A stretch of DNA of 64,000 nucleotides from Planctomycetota bacterium (GCA_016872725.1 VGZC01000012.1:44022-108021), one strand, 5' to 3'. Counted from the stretch's first letter, positions 38,186 to 48,103 are shown. Notes: generated by a model from the sequence alone, not told the origin. Numbers and translations are program-made.

Positions 38186-40381
38186 TCAGGCCCTCCCTTG
38201 CAGAGCTTTGAGTACACGGTCTGGGGTATAGGGGGCGACCGGCACGCGAACGCCGATCGCATTGCAGATGGCGTTCGAGATGGCGGCGATCGGGGAAATC
38301 GCCGGTGGTTCGCCGTTCCCGATCACGCCGCGCGACCGCTCGCTGTCCGGCTCGTGGAGTACGACGATGATCTCGCCGATGTCGCCGAGTCGCGGGAGCT
38401 TGTAGTCGGCGAGTTCGGCGTTGACGAACGCGCCCGTCTCGGGGTCAAGCAGCCGCTGTTCGAACAGGGCGGCCGCGATGCCCATCGTCACCGCGCCGAA
38501 GATCTGGCTTTCGCACGCCTTGGGATTGATGATCAGACCTTGATCCTGGACGGCGACGAATTTCCTCATTCGCACGACGCCCGTTTCCGTATCGACGGCG
38601 ACGTGGGCCATCTGGATCCCGCCGACTTCCTGGCTCGACAAGGCCGTCTTCGTTCCCCGTTCGAACGAACCGGTGACTTCGAGCGGTTTCATACCGAGCA
38701 GGGCGCAGGCTTCCTTCCACGCCATGCCCTTGGACGCATTGCCGACGACCTGGATCCGGCCTCCGACCGCCTCGAGCGCGCCCGGTTCGACGCCCAGTTT
38801 GGGCGCGGCCTTCTCGAAGATCTTGGCGAGCGCGTCGGTTGCCGCGCGGCGATGCGATTCGGAAACGCCGCCCACCGTCGTGCTTCCGCCCGACGGGCCG
38901 CTCACCGGATACTTGGAACTTCCGATGCGGATCGACACGTCGTTCACACCCAATCCGAACGTCTCGGCGACCACCATCGCGCAGACCGTCCGCGTGCCCG
39001 TACCGAGGTCCTGCGTACCGCAGTGCGACTCGATGCTCCCGTCGGGTCGGATCTTGAGCGCGCAGCTCGAACTATGCGCGCCGCCTCCCCAAGTATGCAG
39101 GGCCATGCCGAGTCCTTCGACGACGGATCCTTTCCTCGGGCCCTTGCCGTGCGGATGGTAGTTCCGTTTCCACCCGATCCGCTCGGCGCCGATCGCCATC
39201 TGTTCCCGATAGACGTCGGCCTTCCCGTTGCTCGCATTCACGAGGTTCGCGAGGAACAGGTCATAGCTGTCCTTGCCCATCACGCGGGCCAGATCGTCGA
39301 TGGCCGTTTGGGAGAGGGCGCATGCTTGGGGATGGTTGGGGGCCCGCCAGGCCCGCGCTTGGACCGCGTTCACCTTGATGTTGACGGCCTTGCGCCGATA
39401 ATTCTTGGGCACCAGGACATAGGGAATCACCGTCTGGCTCACCGCCGGACCTGTGGCTCCGCCCGTTCCCCAGTGCTCCGAGTCCCAGACCTGGATGACG
39501 CCGTCGGCGTTCGCGCCGAGACGCACCTTCAAAAAACCCGACGGCCGATTTCCGGCCAGTTTGAGTTCCTGATCGCGCGTGAGCATGAACTTGACCGGCC
39601 GGTTCGTCGCCTTCGCGATACGGGCGGCCGAGAGATTCCAGTAATCCACGGCGAACTTGCTTCCGAAACCGCCGCCGATGTACTCGCATCGGATCTCGAC
39701 GTCGTCCGCCGTGATGTTGAACTCGCGGGCGAAACCGTCATCGGTCGCCGACACGTTCTGCGTCGACAAATAGGCGAGCAGTTTTCCGTCCCGCCATTCA
39801 ACGGTCGCTCCGTGCGGTTCGAGGCAGCAATGGGTGATCGCGTCGATCCCATAATAGGCCTCGACGACGTGCGCCGATTCCTTCAGAAGGCGTTCGATTT
39901 CCTTTTCGACGAAGGCGTCCTCGTCCTCGTTCGCGCCCGGTTCCTTTTCGGTTTGCGCCTTACCGCCGCCCGGACTCGTCCGGCCCGCCTTTTCGGCCGC
40001 CGCGAGATCCGAATCGCCGACAAAGATGTCGAGCCGTTCGTAATCGACCTTGATCGTCTTGACGCCTTCGGCGGCGGCGGCTTCCGATTCGGCCGCGACC
40101 ACCGCGATCAATTCCCCCTCCCACTCGATTTCGGTGCCCTTATCCCTCAGCACGTCGATGTGGACGACCCCAGGCACCTTTTCGGCGGCCGACTTGTCCA
40201 ACGACGTGATCCGGCAATGGCCGAGCGGGCAGCCGAGCGCGCGCGCGATGAGCTGATTTTTCAGGTTGACGTCGTAGGTGTATTTCGCCGATCCGGTGGC
40301 CTTCGCGAGGCCGTCGAGCCGATCGTGCGACTTGCCGATGACCGTCGATTTTTCCCGAACGGGCCAGGAATATTCAGCCAT
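38186..40381 (-). CDS. Molybdenum hydroxylase catalytic subunit (PaoC/YagR/xanthine dehydrogenase type)
   Basis: 731 aa, normal for the PaoC/YagR branch. It binds the molybdopterin cofactor and oxidises aldehydes or N-heterocycles. Seen in sequence: the a/b hammerhead start GKSHDRLDGLAKATGSAKYT, Moco-binding EYIGGGFGSKFAVD, the RAPNHPQ segment, GTQDLGTGTRTV, and the catalytic Glu in GNGEPPAIS near the C-terminus. It overlaps the Fe-S subunit gene by 8 bases and is followed at two bases by the FAD subunit. The substrate cannot be told from sequence. Confidence 0.92.
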   Translation of the reverse strand: MAEYSWPVREKSTVIGKSHDRLDGLAKATGSAKYTYDVNLKNQLIARALGCPLGHCRITSLDKSAAEKVPGVVHIDVLRDKGTEIEWEGELIAVVAAESEAAAAEGVKTIKVDYERLDIFVGDSDLAAAEKAGRTSPGGGKAQTEKEPGANEDEDAFVEKEIERLLKESAHVVEAYYGIDAITHCCLEPHGATVEWRDGKLLAYLSTQNVSATDDGFAREFNITADDVEIRCEYIGGGFGSKFAVDYWNLSAARIAKATNRPVKFMLTRDQELKLAGNRPSGFLKVRLGANADGVIQVWDSEHWGTGGATGPAVSQTVIPYVLVPKNYRRKAVNIKVNAVQARAWRAPNHPQACALSQTAIDDLARVMGKDSYDLFLANLVNASNGKADVYREQMAIGAERIGWKRNYHPHGKGPRKGSVVEGLGMALHTWGGGAHSSSCALKIRPDGSIESHCGTQDLGTGTRTVCAMVVAETFGLGVNDVSIRIGSSKYPVSGPSGGSTTVGGVSESHRRAATDALAKIFEKAAPKLGVEPGALEAVGGRIQVVGNASKGMAWKEACALLGMKPLEVTGSFERGTKTALSSQEVGGIQMAHVAVDTETGVVRMRKFVAVQDQGLIINPKACESQIFGAVTMGIAAALFEQRLLDPETGAFVNAELADYKLPRLGDIGEIIVVLHEPDSERSRGVIGNGEPPAISPIAAISNAICNAIGVRVPVAPYTPDRVLKALQGRA

Positions 40382-40997
40382 TGCCGCCTCCCTTCACGAC
40401 CGCCAGCGCGGCCTTCACGATGTTCGCGTACGTGCCACAGCGGCAAATGTTGCCGTTCAATCCGGCGCGAATCTGGTCGTCCGTCGCCTTGGGGTTCTTT
40501 TCGAGGAAGGCGCGGACCGCCACGACGAATCCCGGAGTGCAGAATCCGCATTGTTCGGCGTCGTTGGCGATGAACGCCTTCACGACGGGATCGGGCGATT
40601 CGCCGCCGAGCCCTTCGATCGTTTGGATCTTCTTGCCGTCGCACGTGATGGCGAGCGTTGTGGAGGCCGCGACCGGTTTGCCGTCGACCAGCACCGTGCT
40701 CGCTCCGCTGCTGCCGTCCATGCTGGCGGGCTTGGCACCGGTGAGGTCAAGCTGGTAGCGGAGCATGTCGAGCAATGTCGTACGCGTCTCGACCTCGACC
40801 GACTGCGCTTTGCCGTTGATCGTGACCGAGATCGACTTCCTTTCCTGGACGAGTTCGACGCCCGCGTTCGGCGCGCCGCTCGCGACCTGTTGCCGCAGCG
40901 CCGTCGCGGCGGCAACGGCGCCGGATCCTTGAAGGAAAGCTCGACGACTGAAATTCGAACCTCCCTTCGGGTCCGCTGTTCGGGTCGAATCCGTCAT
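40374..40997 (-). CDS. Molybdenum hydroxylase small subunit, [2Fe-2S] protein with one cluster site changed to serine
   Basis: 207 aa. A Tat signal (SRRAFLQGSGAVAAATAL) exports the folded complex, as in E. coli PaoA. The plant-ferredoxin-like N-terminal domain should read GCDxGxCGACTV with a fourth Cys in NACLTLA; here it reads ASMDGSSGASTV and AASTTLA, so Ser92, Ser97, Ser100 and Ser112 replace all four ligands at exact spacing. The C-terminal helical cluster is intact: CGFC at 150-153 and CRC at 185-187. The frame extends to 41168, but ATG 40997 is preceded by AAGGTGG and starts the Tat signal. It is the first gene of the operon. Confidence 0.9.
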   Translation of the reverse strand: MTDSTRTADPKGGSNFSRRAFLQGSGAVAAATALRQQVASGAPNAGVELVQERKSISVTINGKAQSVEVETRTTLLDMLRYQLDLTGAKPASMDGSSGASTVLVDGKPVAASTTLAITCDGKKIQTIEGLGGESPDPVVKAFIANDAEQCGFCTPGFVVAVRAFLEKNPKATDDQIRAGLNGNICRCGTYANIVKAALAVVKGGGNG

Positions 40998-41258
40998 GCA
41001 TCCACCTTCTTTCGCTGCGGGACCAGATCTTGGAATCTCGAAATCGGAGTGCCCTTCATCGCGTGTTCGTTCCAAGGCGCCGGGCTCGGCGCGCTCGTCG
41101 CGCCCTTGGCCCCGACCTTGTCGCCAACCGTGCCGCGGACGTCGATTATACGCGCCGCCGAGCCGCATACAACCAAGCGCGGACCGAGCGCGGCGAGCGC
41201 CGGGGACGAGCCTTCCGGAAGGGCATTGCGACGGAGGCGAAACCGTTTGACGACCGTG

Positions 41259-41924
41259 CTATTCGCCGAGACCCTCGATGACGATATCGATCGTCATCGG
41301 TTTCGTTGCGCCGCCCCTGGCCGCGCGGCCTTCGAGTCGGATGATCCACCAATCCCGATCGACGTTGTGCCGCACGTCCTCGTCCCCTTCCTTGCGCTGC
41401 AGCGAGAGCAGGCATGGGTGCGCGGTGCCCGATGCTTCCATGCTGAGTTCCGTGAGCCGATCGTATTCGAGCGGAATGGTCTCGCGATCGTTCGCCGCCG
41501 GTAAGAGCAGCAGGAAGTCGCGCGTCGGCGACGTTCCCACGTGCGACCCGTCGATCGGTTGGTGCGCGTAGCGGAGCGTATAGACGCCCGCCGCGATGTC
41601 CTGGTCGCGGAAATCGCTCGACTTGCGAGCGAATCGGACGACGCCGACGAGCTGTCCGGGCGCGAACGGATAGAGCACGTCTCCCGATGCCTCGACGTCC
41701 TTCTCGATCGTCCAGTCTCGGCAAAGCCAAATATCGCAGACGGCTTGCGACGGCGCGCGCGTCACGCGGATCGCCTTGTCGCCAAGCGTCGCGGCGACCC
41801 CTTCGGAGACCGCGTCCGCCGGCCCTTTTTCAGAAAGCGTTCCGAGTCCATAGTCGGCGGCCAAGAGGCCGGTCGAGACGCCGCGGGTCGCAACCAGAAA
41901 GACGACCGTCATCGCGAATTTCAT
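41259..41924 (-). CDS. Secreted protein of unknown function
   Basis: 221 aa with a signal peptide (MKFAMTVVFLVATRGVSTGLLA). The mature part is a beta-rich domain with VCDIWLCRDWTIEKDV, GVVRFARKSSDFRDQDIAAGVYTLRYAHQP and DFLLLLPAANDRETI. I do not recognise a named domain. ATG 41924 is chosen over a long upstream frame (to 42080) because it starts the signal peptide. It lies 260 bases upstream of the molybdenum-hydroxylase operon on the same strand. Confidence 0.7.
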   Translation of the reverse strand: MKFAMTVVFLVATRGVSTGLLAADYGLGTLSEKGPADAVSEGVAATLGDKAIRVTRAPSQAVCDIWLCRDWTIEKDVEASGDVLYPFAPGQLVGVVRFARKSSDFRDQDIAAGVYTLRYAHQPIDGSHVGTSPTRDFLLLLPAANDRETIPLEYDRLTELSMEASGTAHPCLLSLQRKEGDEDVRHNVDRDWWIIRLEGRAARGGATKPMTIDIVIEGLGE

Positions 41925-42272
41925 GGCACGCTTTCCATCCTTTGCGGTAGGCACCAACGCTCGAATGCCGGTTTGCACCCATGCCGGGTTCCCTGAGTAT
42001 AGAAGGGCGACTCGATATCGCCACCCGGGATGCCCCACCCCCCGGCCACCGCGCTCGTCGCTTCCTCGTCGTTTACCCATTGCTGCCGTTCTTATGGGGG
42101 GAATGCGAGAAAATCGATACTTTCTTGATCACTATTCGCCACCGTTCGCGTTCTTGATAGATAGGGACGGGCGAGGTCCGTCGGTGGCCCACCGCGCGTC
42201 CCATCCACGACGAATGCCCGCCCTGATGACCACCCCGCGATGCGAGGCTCCCCGGTTGGGGGGCGAACGGCC

Positions 42273-42959
42273 ATGATTCGACCGCAGCTCTGTCATCCGC
42301 CCGCGTTCCAGCTCCTCGCCAGCAGCCTTGCCCGGATCGAATCGACGGCCGGCTTGGTTCACGCGGCGATCGCCGTGTCGCTCCATGCGTTCGACGATGT
42401 CATACCCGAGCATGTCGAGGCGAAGCTGGACGGGTTATCGCTTCGCGTTCAGCGGCGTGTGCGAGGCGGGAGCATCCACGCCAAGCTGGCCCACCTTCAT
42501 GATGTGCTCTTTGGCGAAGAAGGATTCATCGGCGACGCCTTCGATCCCTCGGCGCCGCTCAATCGGTATCTGCCCGTTGTCCTGGAAACTCGGAAGGGCG
42601 CCGCGATTTCGCTCTGCTTGGTATACAAGGCGGTCGCGGAGCGCGTGGGGATTCCGGTCATCGGGCTCAACGTTCCGGGGCATTTCCTGGTCAAGGTCGT
42701 GGATGCGGCCGAGCAATTGGTCGTGGACCCGTTTTCGGCGGGCCGCATGCTCAGCCATGGCGAGCTGGCGAGGCGTTTCGGGCGCTGCGATCGTTCGGCC
42801 GACGCGGGGGCGTCGCTTCCGGTCGCGACGCACCGCCAATGGATCTCGCGGCTCATCGGCGACTTGCAGCACGCCTTTTCGTTGTCGGTCCGTTCGAGCG
42901 ACTTGGCGGCGATGACCGAGCTGCAGGATCTGGTCAGCACCGTCCACGCATGTGGTTGA
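42273..42959 (+). CDS. SirB1/transglutaminase-like family protein
   Basis: 228 aa. It matches the SirB1 family: an N-terminal helical region, then NRYLPVVLETRKGAAISLCLVYKAVAERVGIPVIGLNVPGHFLVKV and a conserved DPFSAGRMLSHGEL. The family carries a transglutaminase-like fold; here no cysteine stands in the usual nucleophile place, so catalysis is uncertain. ATG 42273 is preferred over 42240. It overlaps the end of a decayed acetyltransferase remnant on the opposite strand. Confidence 0.8.
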   Translation: MIRPQLCHPPAFQLLASSLARIESTAGLVHAAIAVSLHAFDDVIPEHVEAKLDGLSLRVQRRVRGGSIHAKLAHLHDVLFGEEGFIGDAFDPSAPLNRYLPVVLETRKGAAISLCLVYKAVAERVGIPVIGLNVPGHFLVKVVDAAEQLVVDPFSAGRMLSHGELARRFGRCDRSADAGASLPVATHRQWISRLIGDLQHAFSLSVRSSDLAAMTELQDLVSTVHACG

Positions 42960-43157
42960 GGACGGCGCAAACCGACATCAGCTCGATGGTCTTCATGGGA
43001 AGGTGGAGATGGAAGAGGTTGTCCTGGAGCCGGACAACCCCTTACTTCCCGTAGAACGCTCGCGCCATGTCGTCGATCGCCCAGACATCGACAGCGCACG
43101 CGCCCAGAGTTTCGGAGACCGTCAGGGCCTTGCGCAGGGCATGGAAAAGGCACAGGG
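42934..43157 (-). pseudogene. Remnant of a GNAT-family acetyltransferase (C-terminal part)
   Basis: On the minus strand the frame reads FHALRKALTVSETLGACAVD, then VWAIDDMARAFYGK, TAA, and GVVRLQDNLFHLHLPMKTI. Planctomycete GNAT proteins commonly end in the pattern AIDxxARAFYxKYGFxPLxDxPxxLxLPMKTI, so the TAA at 43044-43042 replaces the Tyr codon after Lys. The N-terminal half of the domain is not found upstream. It is best read as a decayed gene end. Confidence 0.5.
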
Positions 43158-43273
43158 ATCGTGTCCGCTCAAAATCGCGGACCGATACGGTTTTCCGCCG
43201 CGCGGCCCTATGGTATTCTCCCCGTTACGCGTCGCGCGGATGGTCGTCGGCGCGAACGAAGGAGACGGAATCG

Positions 43274-45679
43274 ATGGCGATGAGCGTACTGTCGGCGTGG
43301 TTGATCGTTCCGATCCTGTTTGGAATCCCGCTCGGAATGCCTCCGGCGGCCGAGGATCCGGTGATGGCGCGCATGGCGCCGGCCGATTGCCTGTTTTTCG
43401 TGACGTGGGCGGCCGCGGCGGCGCCGGACGGGTCGAGCATGAACGAGACCGAACGGCTCTTGGCCGAGCCGCAGGTGCAGCGAGCGATCGGGAGGCTGTT
43501 GTCCCAATTCGATGCCGTGATCGATCGCATGGCGGCCGACGAGCGCGACGAAGCGGCCCGCGTCCTCGCCCGCATCGCGTCGAAAGCCGCGCGCTGGGTC
43601 CTGAGTGAAACGGGCGCGATTGCGGTGAGCCGGGTGAGGCCGACACCCGACGAGCCCGACATTCAGGGATGGGCCGTCATGCGGTTGGGCGAGTCCGGCC
43701 GCGAGATGCCGGCCCTCTTGCTGCAGCTCCAAAAGACGGCGCCTCCCAACGCCGTGACGACGGTCAAGGTCGCGGGCAAGACCTGTTATCGGTGGCAATT
43801 CGGGCCCACCGCGCCCGCCGTCGCCTGGGGCGTCTTCGACGGCTATTGGGTCATGGGGTTTGGCGAAGGGCAACTCGCGGCGGCCGTCGAGCAAATGAAG
43901 GGGCAAGCCCCCGAGTGGTACGCGCGGGCGTCCGCGGCCGTTCCCGCCGCGCGCCGCGCGACGTTCGCCTATTTCAATATACGGGGCGCCTTGGACGTGG
44001 CCCGCGAGTTCGGTCCGCCCCAACTCGAGGCGCTGATCGACGGTATCGGCGCGGCGAATCTCAAGGCGATCGCCAGTTCCACGGGCCTTGACGATCACGG
44101 CATCGTCTCGACGACCAAGCTGCTGATCGACGGCGAACCGGCCGGCCTGTTCGCGCCGCTGGCCGCCGCCGGCCTGACCCGCGACGAATTGTCCGCGATC
44201 CCCGCCGATGCGATCGTCGCCGCGGCCGTTCGGCTCGACCTGCCGACGCTCGTCGGGCGATTCGTCGACACGATCGGCGCGGTCGACGCGCGCGCCGCCT
44301 CGGAGTTGCGGGACGGCCTTCGCGAGTTCGAGGAGAATCTGCAACTGCGTCTTCAGGAAGACGTGCTTTCCGCGCTCGGCGACACGGTCTACGCATACAC
44401 GGCGCCTTCCACGGGCGGCCTCGTTTCCGGCTGGACGCTCGCCGTCGAAGTCAAGGACCCTCGGCGTCTTCAACGCGTCCACGACACGTTGTTGGGCTTC
44501 GCGCGCGGAGCGGCGGGTGGCAATCGAGGCGAGCCGGTGATTCGGGCGATCGACTCGGACGACCGGACGATCCACTTCCTGTCCGCTGGACGTGAAATGC
44601 CGTTCGCTCCCGCCTGGTGCCTTACCGACAGCGAGTTGATTGTCGGCATGTTCCCCCAGGCGGTCATCGCCCATCTCGGCCGGGATCGCGACGCGCCGCT
44701 CGTCGATCGAGGGGAAGTCGATGCGTTGTGGCGCGGCGGGAACGATCCGGTGAGTTTGGTCTATGTCGATACGGCGGCCATCGCCCAGTTCGGCTATCCG
44801 TTCCTGCAGGTGGGGGCGGCCGTGGCGCTTCCCGAGCTGAACCGGGAGGGGATCGACATCGACGTGGGAGCGTTGCCGCCCCTCTCGGCGATTCTGCCCC
44901 ACCTTCGTCCACTGGTGTCGATGACGCGCAGGTCGGAGGACGGCATCGAGTTCATCCAGACCCAGACGTTGCCGGGCGGCAACGTGGGAGCCGCCGCGCC
45001 GGTGGTCGTCGCCCTCGGCCTTCCGGCCGTCCAGTCGGCCCGCGGCGCGTCCCGGCGCGCGCAGAGCACGAATCATCTGAAACAGATCGGTCTGGCGATG
45101 CACAACTATCATGACACGTTTCGGTCACTTCCGCCCGCCTACAACACCGACAAGAACGGGAAACCGCTTCTCAGTTGGCGCGTGCACGTTCTTCCGTTCA
45201 TCGAACAACAGGCGTTGTACGAGCAGTTCCATTTCGACGAGCCGTGGGACAGCCCGCACAATCGGGACCTGATCGCGCGGATGCCCGAGGTGTATCGGTC
45301 GCCGGTGAGCCAGGCGGAACCGGGCAAGACGACCTACCTCGCGATCCGGGGCAAGCAGTCGATCCTCTCGCCTCCCAAACAGGGCGAAGACGGAAAGATG
45401 CCCGCGCGAGGCACGTCGTTCGCCGATATCACGGACGGCACGTCGAACACGCTGGTCGTCGTCGAGGCGACCGATGCGGCGGCCGTGGAATGGACTCGGC
45501 CGGACGACCTGGAGGTCGACATGGACGAGCCCAAGAAGACGCTCGTCGGCGCCTATCCGGGCGTCTTCCTGGGATTGATGATGGATGGGAGCGTGCGTGC
45601 GCTGAGCGAACTGATCGATGACGGCACGGTGCGCGCGCTGTTCACGCGAAACGGCGGCGAAGCCTTCGAACTGCCGTGA
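43274..45679 (+). CDS. Secreted DUF1559-domain protein with a large N-terminal region
   Basis: 801 aa. A signal peptide (MSVLSAWLIVPILFGIPLG) precedes about 550 residues of alpha/beta sequence with no recognised domain. The C-terminal ~225 residues are DUF1559-like: [54 protein letters not shown] and FADITDGTSNT, ending with an H-x-DG-like LGLMMDGSVRALS. The pilin-type helix is missing, so only the downstream half of the domain is kept. ATG 43274 with AGGAG about ten bases upstream is used; the open frame starts at 43067. Confidence 0.82.
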   Translation: MAMSVLSAWLIVPILFGIPLGMPPAAEDPVMARMAPADCLFFVTWAAAAAPDGSSMNETERLLAEPQVQRAIGRLLSQFDAVIDRMAADERDEAARVLARIASKAARWVLSETGAIAVSRVRPTPDEPDIQGWAVMRLGESGREMPALLLQLQKTAPPNAVTTVKVAGKTCYRWQFGPTAPAVAWGVFDGYWVMGFGEGQLAAAVEQMKGQAPEWYARASAAVPAARRATFAYFNIRGALDVAREFGPPQLEALIDGIGAANLKAIASSTGLDDHGIVSTTKLLIDGEPAGLFAPLAAAGLTRDELSAIPADAIVAAAVRLDLPTLVGRFVDTIGAVDARAASELRDGLREFEENLQLRLQEDVLSALGDTVYAYTAPSTGGLVSGWTLAVEVKDPRRLQRVHDTLLGFARGAAGGNRGEPVIRAIDSDDRTIHFLSAGREMPFAPAWCLTDSELIVGMFPQAVIAHLGRDRDAPLVDRGEVDALWRGGNDPVSLVYVDTAAIAQFGYPFLQVGAAVALPELNREGIDIDVGALPPLSAILPHLRPLVSMTRRSEDGIEFIQTQTLPGGNVGAAAPVVVALGLPAVQSARGASRRAQSTNHLKQIGLAMHNYHDTFRSLPPAYNTDKNGKPLLSWRVHVLPFIEQQALYEQFHFDEPWDSPHNRDLIARMPEVYRSPVSQAEPGKTTYLAIRGKQSILSPPKQGEDGKMPARGTSFADITDGTSNTLVVVEATDAAAVEWTRPDDLEVDMDEPKKTLVGAYPGVFLGLMMDGSVRALSELIDDGTVRALFTRNGGEAFELP

Positions 45680-45781
45680 CGCGGGTGCCTTGGTCCCGCG
45701 AGCCGTCGGCGGTCGAACGGACCGCGCGGGCGGACGTTGGTTCTTTTCCGAAAATCTATCGACCCAACAGGGGATGCTGCC

Positions 45782-46987
45782 ATGAACCGTCGATGGTCCT
45801 CCTTGATGGCCTCGCTTGGCGCGATCGCGATGACGACCGGAATCGGCGCGGCGGACGAGCCGACGAAAGCGGCCGCCTCGATCCGGTTCGAAAAACACCA
45901 GCTCGACGCGACCTTCCGCAGCGAGGGAGTCGCGGTCGGCGATTTCAATAAGGACGGCAAGGCCGATATCGCGGCGGGATACGTCTGGTACGAAGCGCCC
46001 GAATGGAAGCCGCATTCGATCATCGAGAAGATGCCCGAATACGATCCCGTTGGCTACAGCAATTCGTTCTGCGCATTCGCCCAGGATCTGAACGGCGACG
46101 CCTGGGTCGACATCATGGTCGTTGATTTCCCTGGGACGCCGACCTGGTGGTTCGAGAACCCCAAGGGCGCCTCGGGCGCGTGGGCGAAACACACCTGTAC
46201 GCCCGTGACGAACAATGAGAGCCCCCAGTTCGTGGACGTCGACGGGGACGGTCGACGCGACCTGCTGATGGCGTTCGCTCCCGATCCGCAGAACCCGGAT
46301 GGACGGGAACGCCGCATGGGCTACGGCAAGCCGACCTCCGATCCCAAAAGCCTTTGGCAATTGACGGCGATCAGCGAGCCGGGCGCGCCCGGAACTCAGA
46401 AATACGCGCACGGCTGCGGTGTGGGCGACGTCAATGGGGACGGACGCGCCGACATCCTCTGTTCGGACGGGTGGTGGGAGTGTCCTGCGTCGAGCGACGG
46501 CAACCCATGGGCCTTCCATCGAGGGCCGTTCGGAAACGCGGCCCACATGTTTGTGCACGATTTCGATGGCGACGGTGATGGCGACGTGTTGACGAGCAGC
46601 CCGCACGCGTACGGCATCTGGTGGCATGAACAGACCGCCGCCGACCAATGGAAGACGCACGAAGTCGATCGGTCGTTCTCCCAGACGCACAGCGTGTGCA
46701 TGGCCGATCTGAACGGAGACGGCCTGACCGACTTCGTGACCGGCAAACGCTGGTGGGCGCACGCGAAAGGCGATCCGGGCGGAGACGAACCGGCCGTGAT
46801 TTGCTGGTTCGAGTTCTCGCGCGAAGGCGGCAAACCCCGATGGGTGAAACACCAGTTCGATCACGATAGCGGCGTCGGAACCCAGTTCGAAATCGCGGAC
46901 GTCGACGGCGACGGACTGCTCGACGTCGTCACGTCGAACAAGAAAGGCGTCCACTTCTTCCGCCAAACGCGCGGCGCGAAACGGTAG
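45782..46987 (+). CDS. Secreted FG-GAP/VCBS-repeat protein
   Basis: 401 aa with a signal peptide (SSLMASLGAIAMTTGIGAAD). Repeats with Ca-binding loops form a predicted beta-propeller: VGDFNKDGKADIAAG, AQDLNGDAWVDIMVVD, FVDVDGDGRRDLLMAF, VGDVNGDGRADILCSDG, VHDFDGDGDGDVLTSSP, MADLNGDGLTDFVTGK and IADVDGDGLLDVVTSN, seven blades in all. Probably a secreted binding protein. ATG 45782 is used; the frame opens at 45737. It follows the DUF1559-domain gene by about 100 bases on the same strand. Confidence 0.85.
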   Translation: MNRRWSSLMASLGAIAMTTGIGAADEPTKAAASIRFEKHQLDATFRSEGVAVGDFNKDGKADIAAGYVWYEAPEWKPHSIIEKMPEYDPVGYSNSFCAFAQDLNGDAWVDIMVVDFPGTPTWWFENPKGASGAWAKHTCTPVTNNESPQFVDVDGDGRRDLLMAFAPDPQNPDGRERRMGYGKPTSDPKSLWQLTAISEPGAPGTQKYAHGCGVGDVNGDGRADILCSDGWWECPASSDGNPWAFHRGPFGNAAHMFVHDFDGDGDGDVLTSSPHAYGIWWHEQTAADQWKTHEVDRSFSQTHSVCMADLNGDGLTDFVTGKRWWAHAKGDPGGDEPAVICWFEFSREGGKPRWVKHQFDHDSGVGTQFEIADVDGDGLLDVVTSNKKGVHFFRQTRGAKR

Positions 46988-47023
46988 GCCGGACCGCGAA
47001 CGGCGTGTGCCCCCGCGGCCGAA

Positions 47024-47833
47024 CTACCGGCCGTGCCGGTGGGCGACGAGGAATTCGAGTAGCTGATCCGCGCTCAACGACCCCATCAATCGCCCGGCCT
47101 TATTGACGACGAGCAGCGCGGTGGCGTCCGCTTCGACCATGCGGCGGGCGGCGTCCGCGAGCGATTCGCCGGGCTGGGCGTGGCCGCACGACGCGAGGCT
47201 GTGCAAGAGCGAGAGCGTCGGACGATTGCGCAGCCCCAGGATCGATTCGCAACGCGCCAGATCGTGTCGCGCGGCGAGGTCGCGCGCGATGACGGCGCCG
47301 AGCGGTACGCCGCCGTGCACGATCGGAATGACTGAATTCGGAGTCGCCCGATAGGACCGAACCACCTCGTCGACGGCCCGCGTCGCCTCGACCAGTTCGT
47401 GAAGATCGGCCATCTGTTCGATGACCGGCGTCGATCCGGCGACCGCCCACTGATCGGCGAACTCGCGCAGGTAGTCGCGCCGCGTCATGACACCCTCGAG
47501 ACGACGATCGGCTCCGACCGCCGCGAGGGAAAGACCATCCCGCAACATGGCGGTCAACGGCGGCCATGGCGAATCGTCGACCGAATACAGGGACGTACCG
47601 GCGAGTTCCACGTCGCCGACCTTCCGATCCGGGCCCGCGTCGCGATCCGCGTCGAGCCGCTCGGCAATGGCGCTCGAGGTCGCCAAGCCCAGGAACGACC
47701 GATCGGCGTCCACGACTGGCAGCGCGAAGCCGTCGGATTCGGCCATTTCCGCGACGGCCGCACGCAACGGTTCGTCGCGCCCGATCACCGTCGGGTTGTA
47801 GGTGACGACCGCGCAGGTGGGTAATGACGCCAT
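47024..47833 (-). CDS. CBS-domain protein
   Basis: 269 aa, made of CBS motifs in two Bateman-type pairs: PTVIGRDEPLRAAVAEMAES with ALPVVDADRSFLGLAT, SLAAVGADRRLEGVMTRRDY, SVIPIVHGGVPLGAVIARDL and ESLADAARRMVEADATALLV with VVNKAGRLMGSLSADQLL. These usually sense adenosine nucleotides. No catalytic domain is fused. ATG 47833 lies after an AGGGGA; TTG at 47857 is an alternative. It is convergent with the FG-GAP gene. Confidence 0.85.
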   Translation of the reverse strand: MASLPTCAVVTYNPTVIGRDEPLRAAVAEMAESDGFALPVVDADRSFLGLATSSAIAERLDADRDAGPDRKVGDVELAGTSLYSVDDSPWPPLTAMLRDGLSLAAVGADRRLEGVMTRRDYLREFADQWAVAGSTPVIEQMADLHELVEATRAVDEVVRSYRATPNSVIPIVHGGVPLGAVIARDLAARHDLARCESILGLRNRPTLSLLHSLASCGHAQPGESLADAARRMVEADATALLVVNKAGRLMGSLSADQLLEFLVAHRHGR

Positions 47834-48103
47834 CGAGGAGTCCCCTGGAATCCACAAGTCGGCGCGCGTCGACCGGAAGGCGGTCGGCGCGCGTCGAGCC
47901 GTGCAAATTTAGATCAGGTTGACGCGTCAGGTTGCCGAGTCGCTCGGGCGATTGGCGGGCAATCCCCGTGAGTCCGCGCGAGTTGGGTAGGTGGGTTAAA
48001 CGGCGCGGACTTTGACGGCAGCGCGACAAGTTCTCGATTTGACGGCTCTGAGGGTCGATTGGAATACTCAGGTCAACCTCTATTGCTTGGGGGGAATATT
48101 TCG

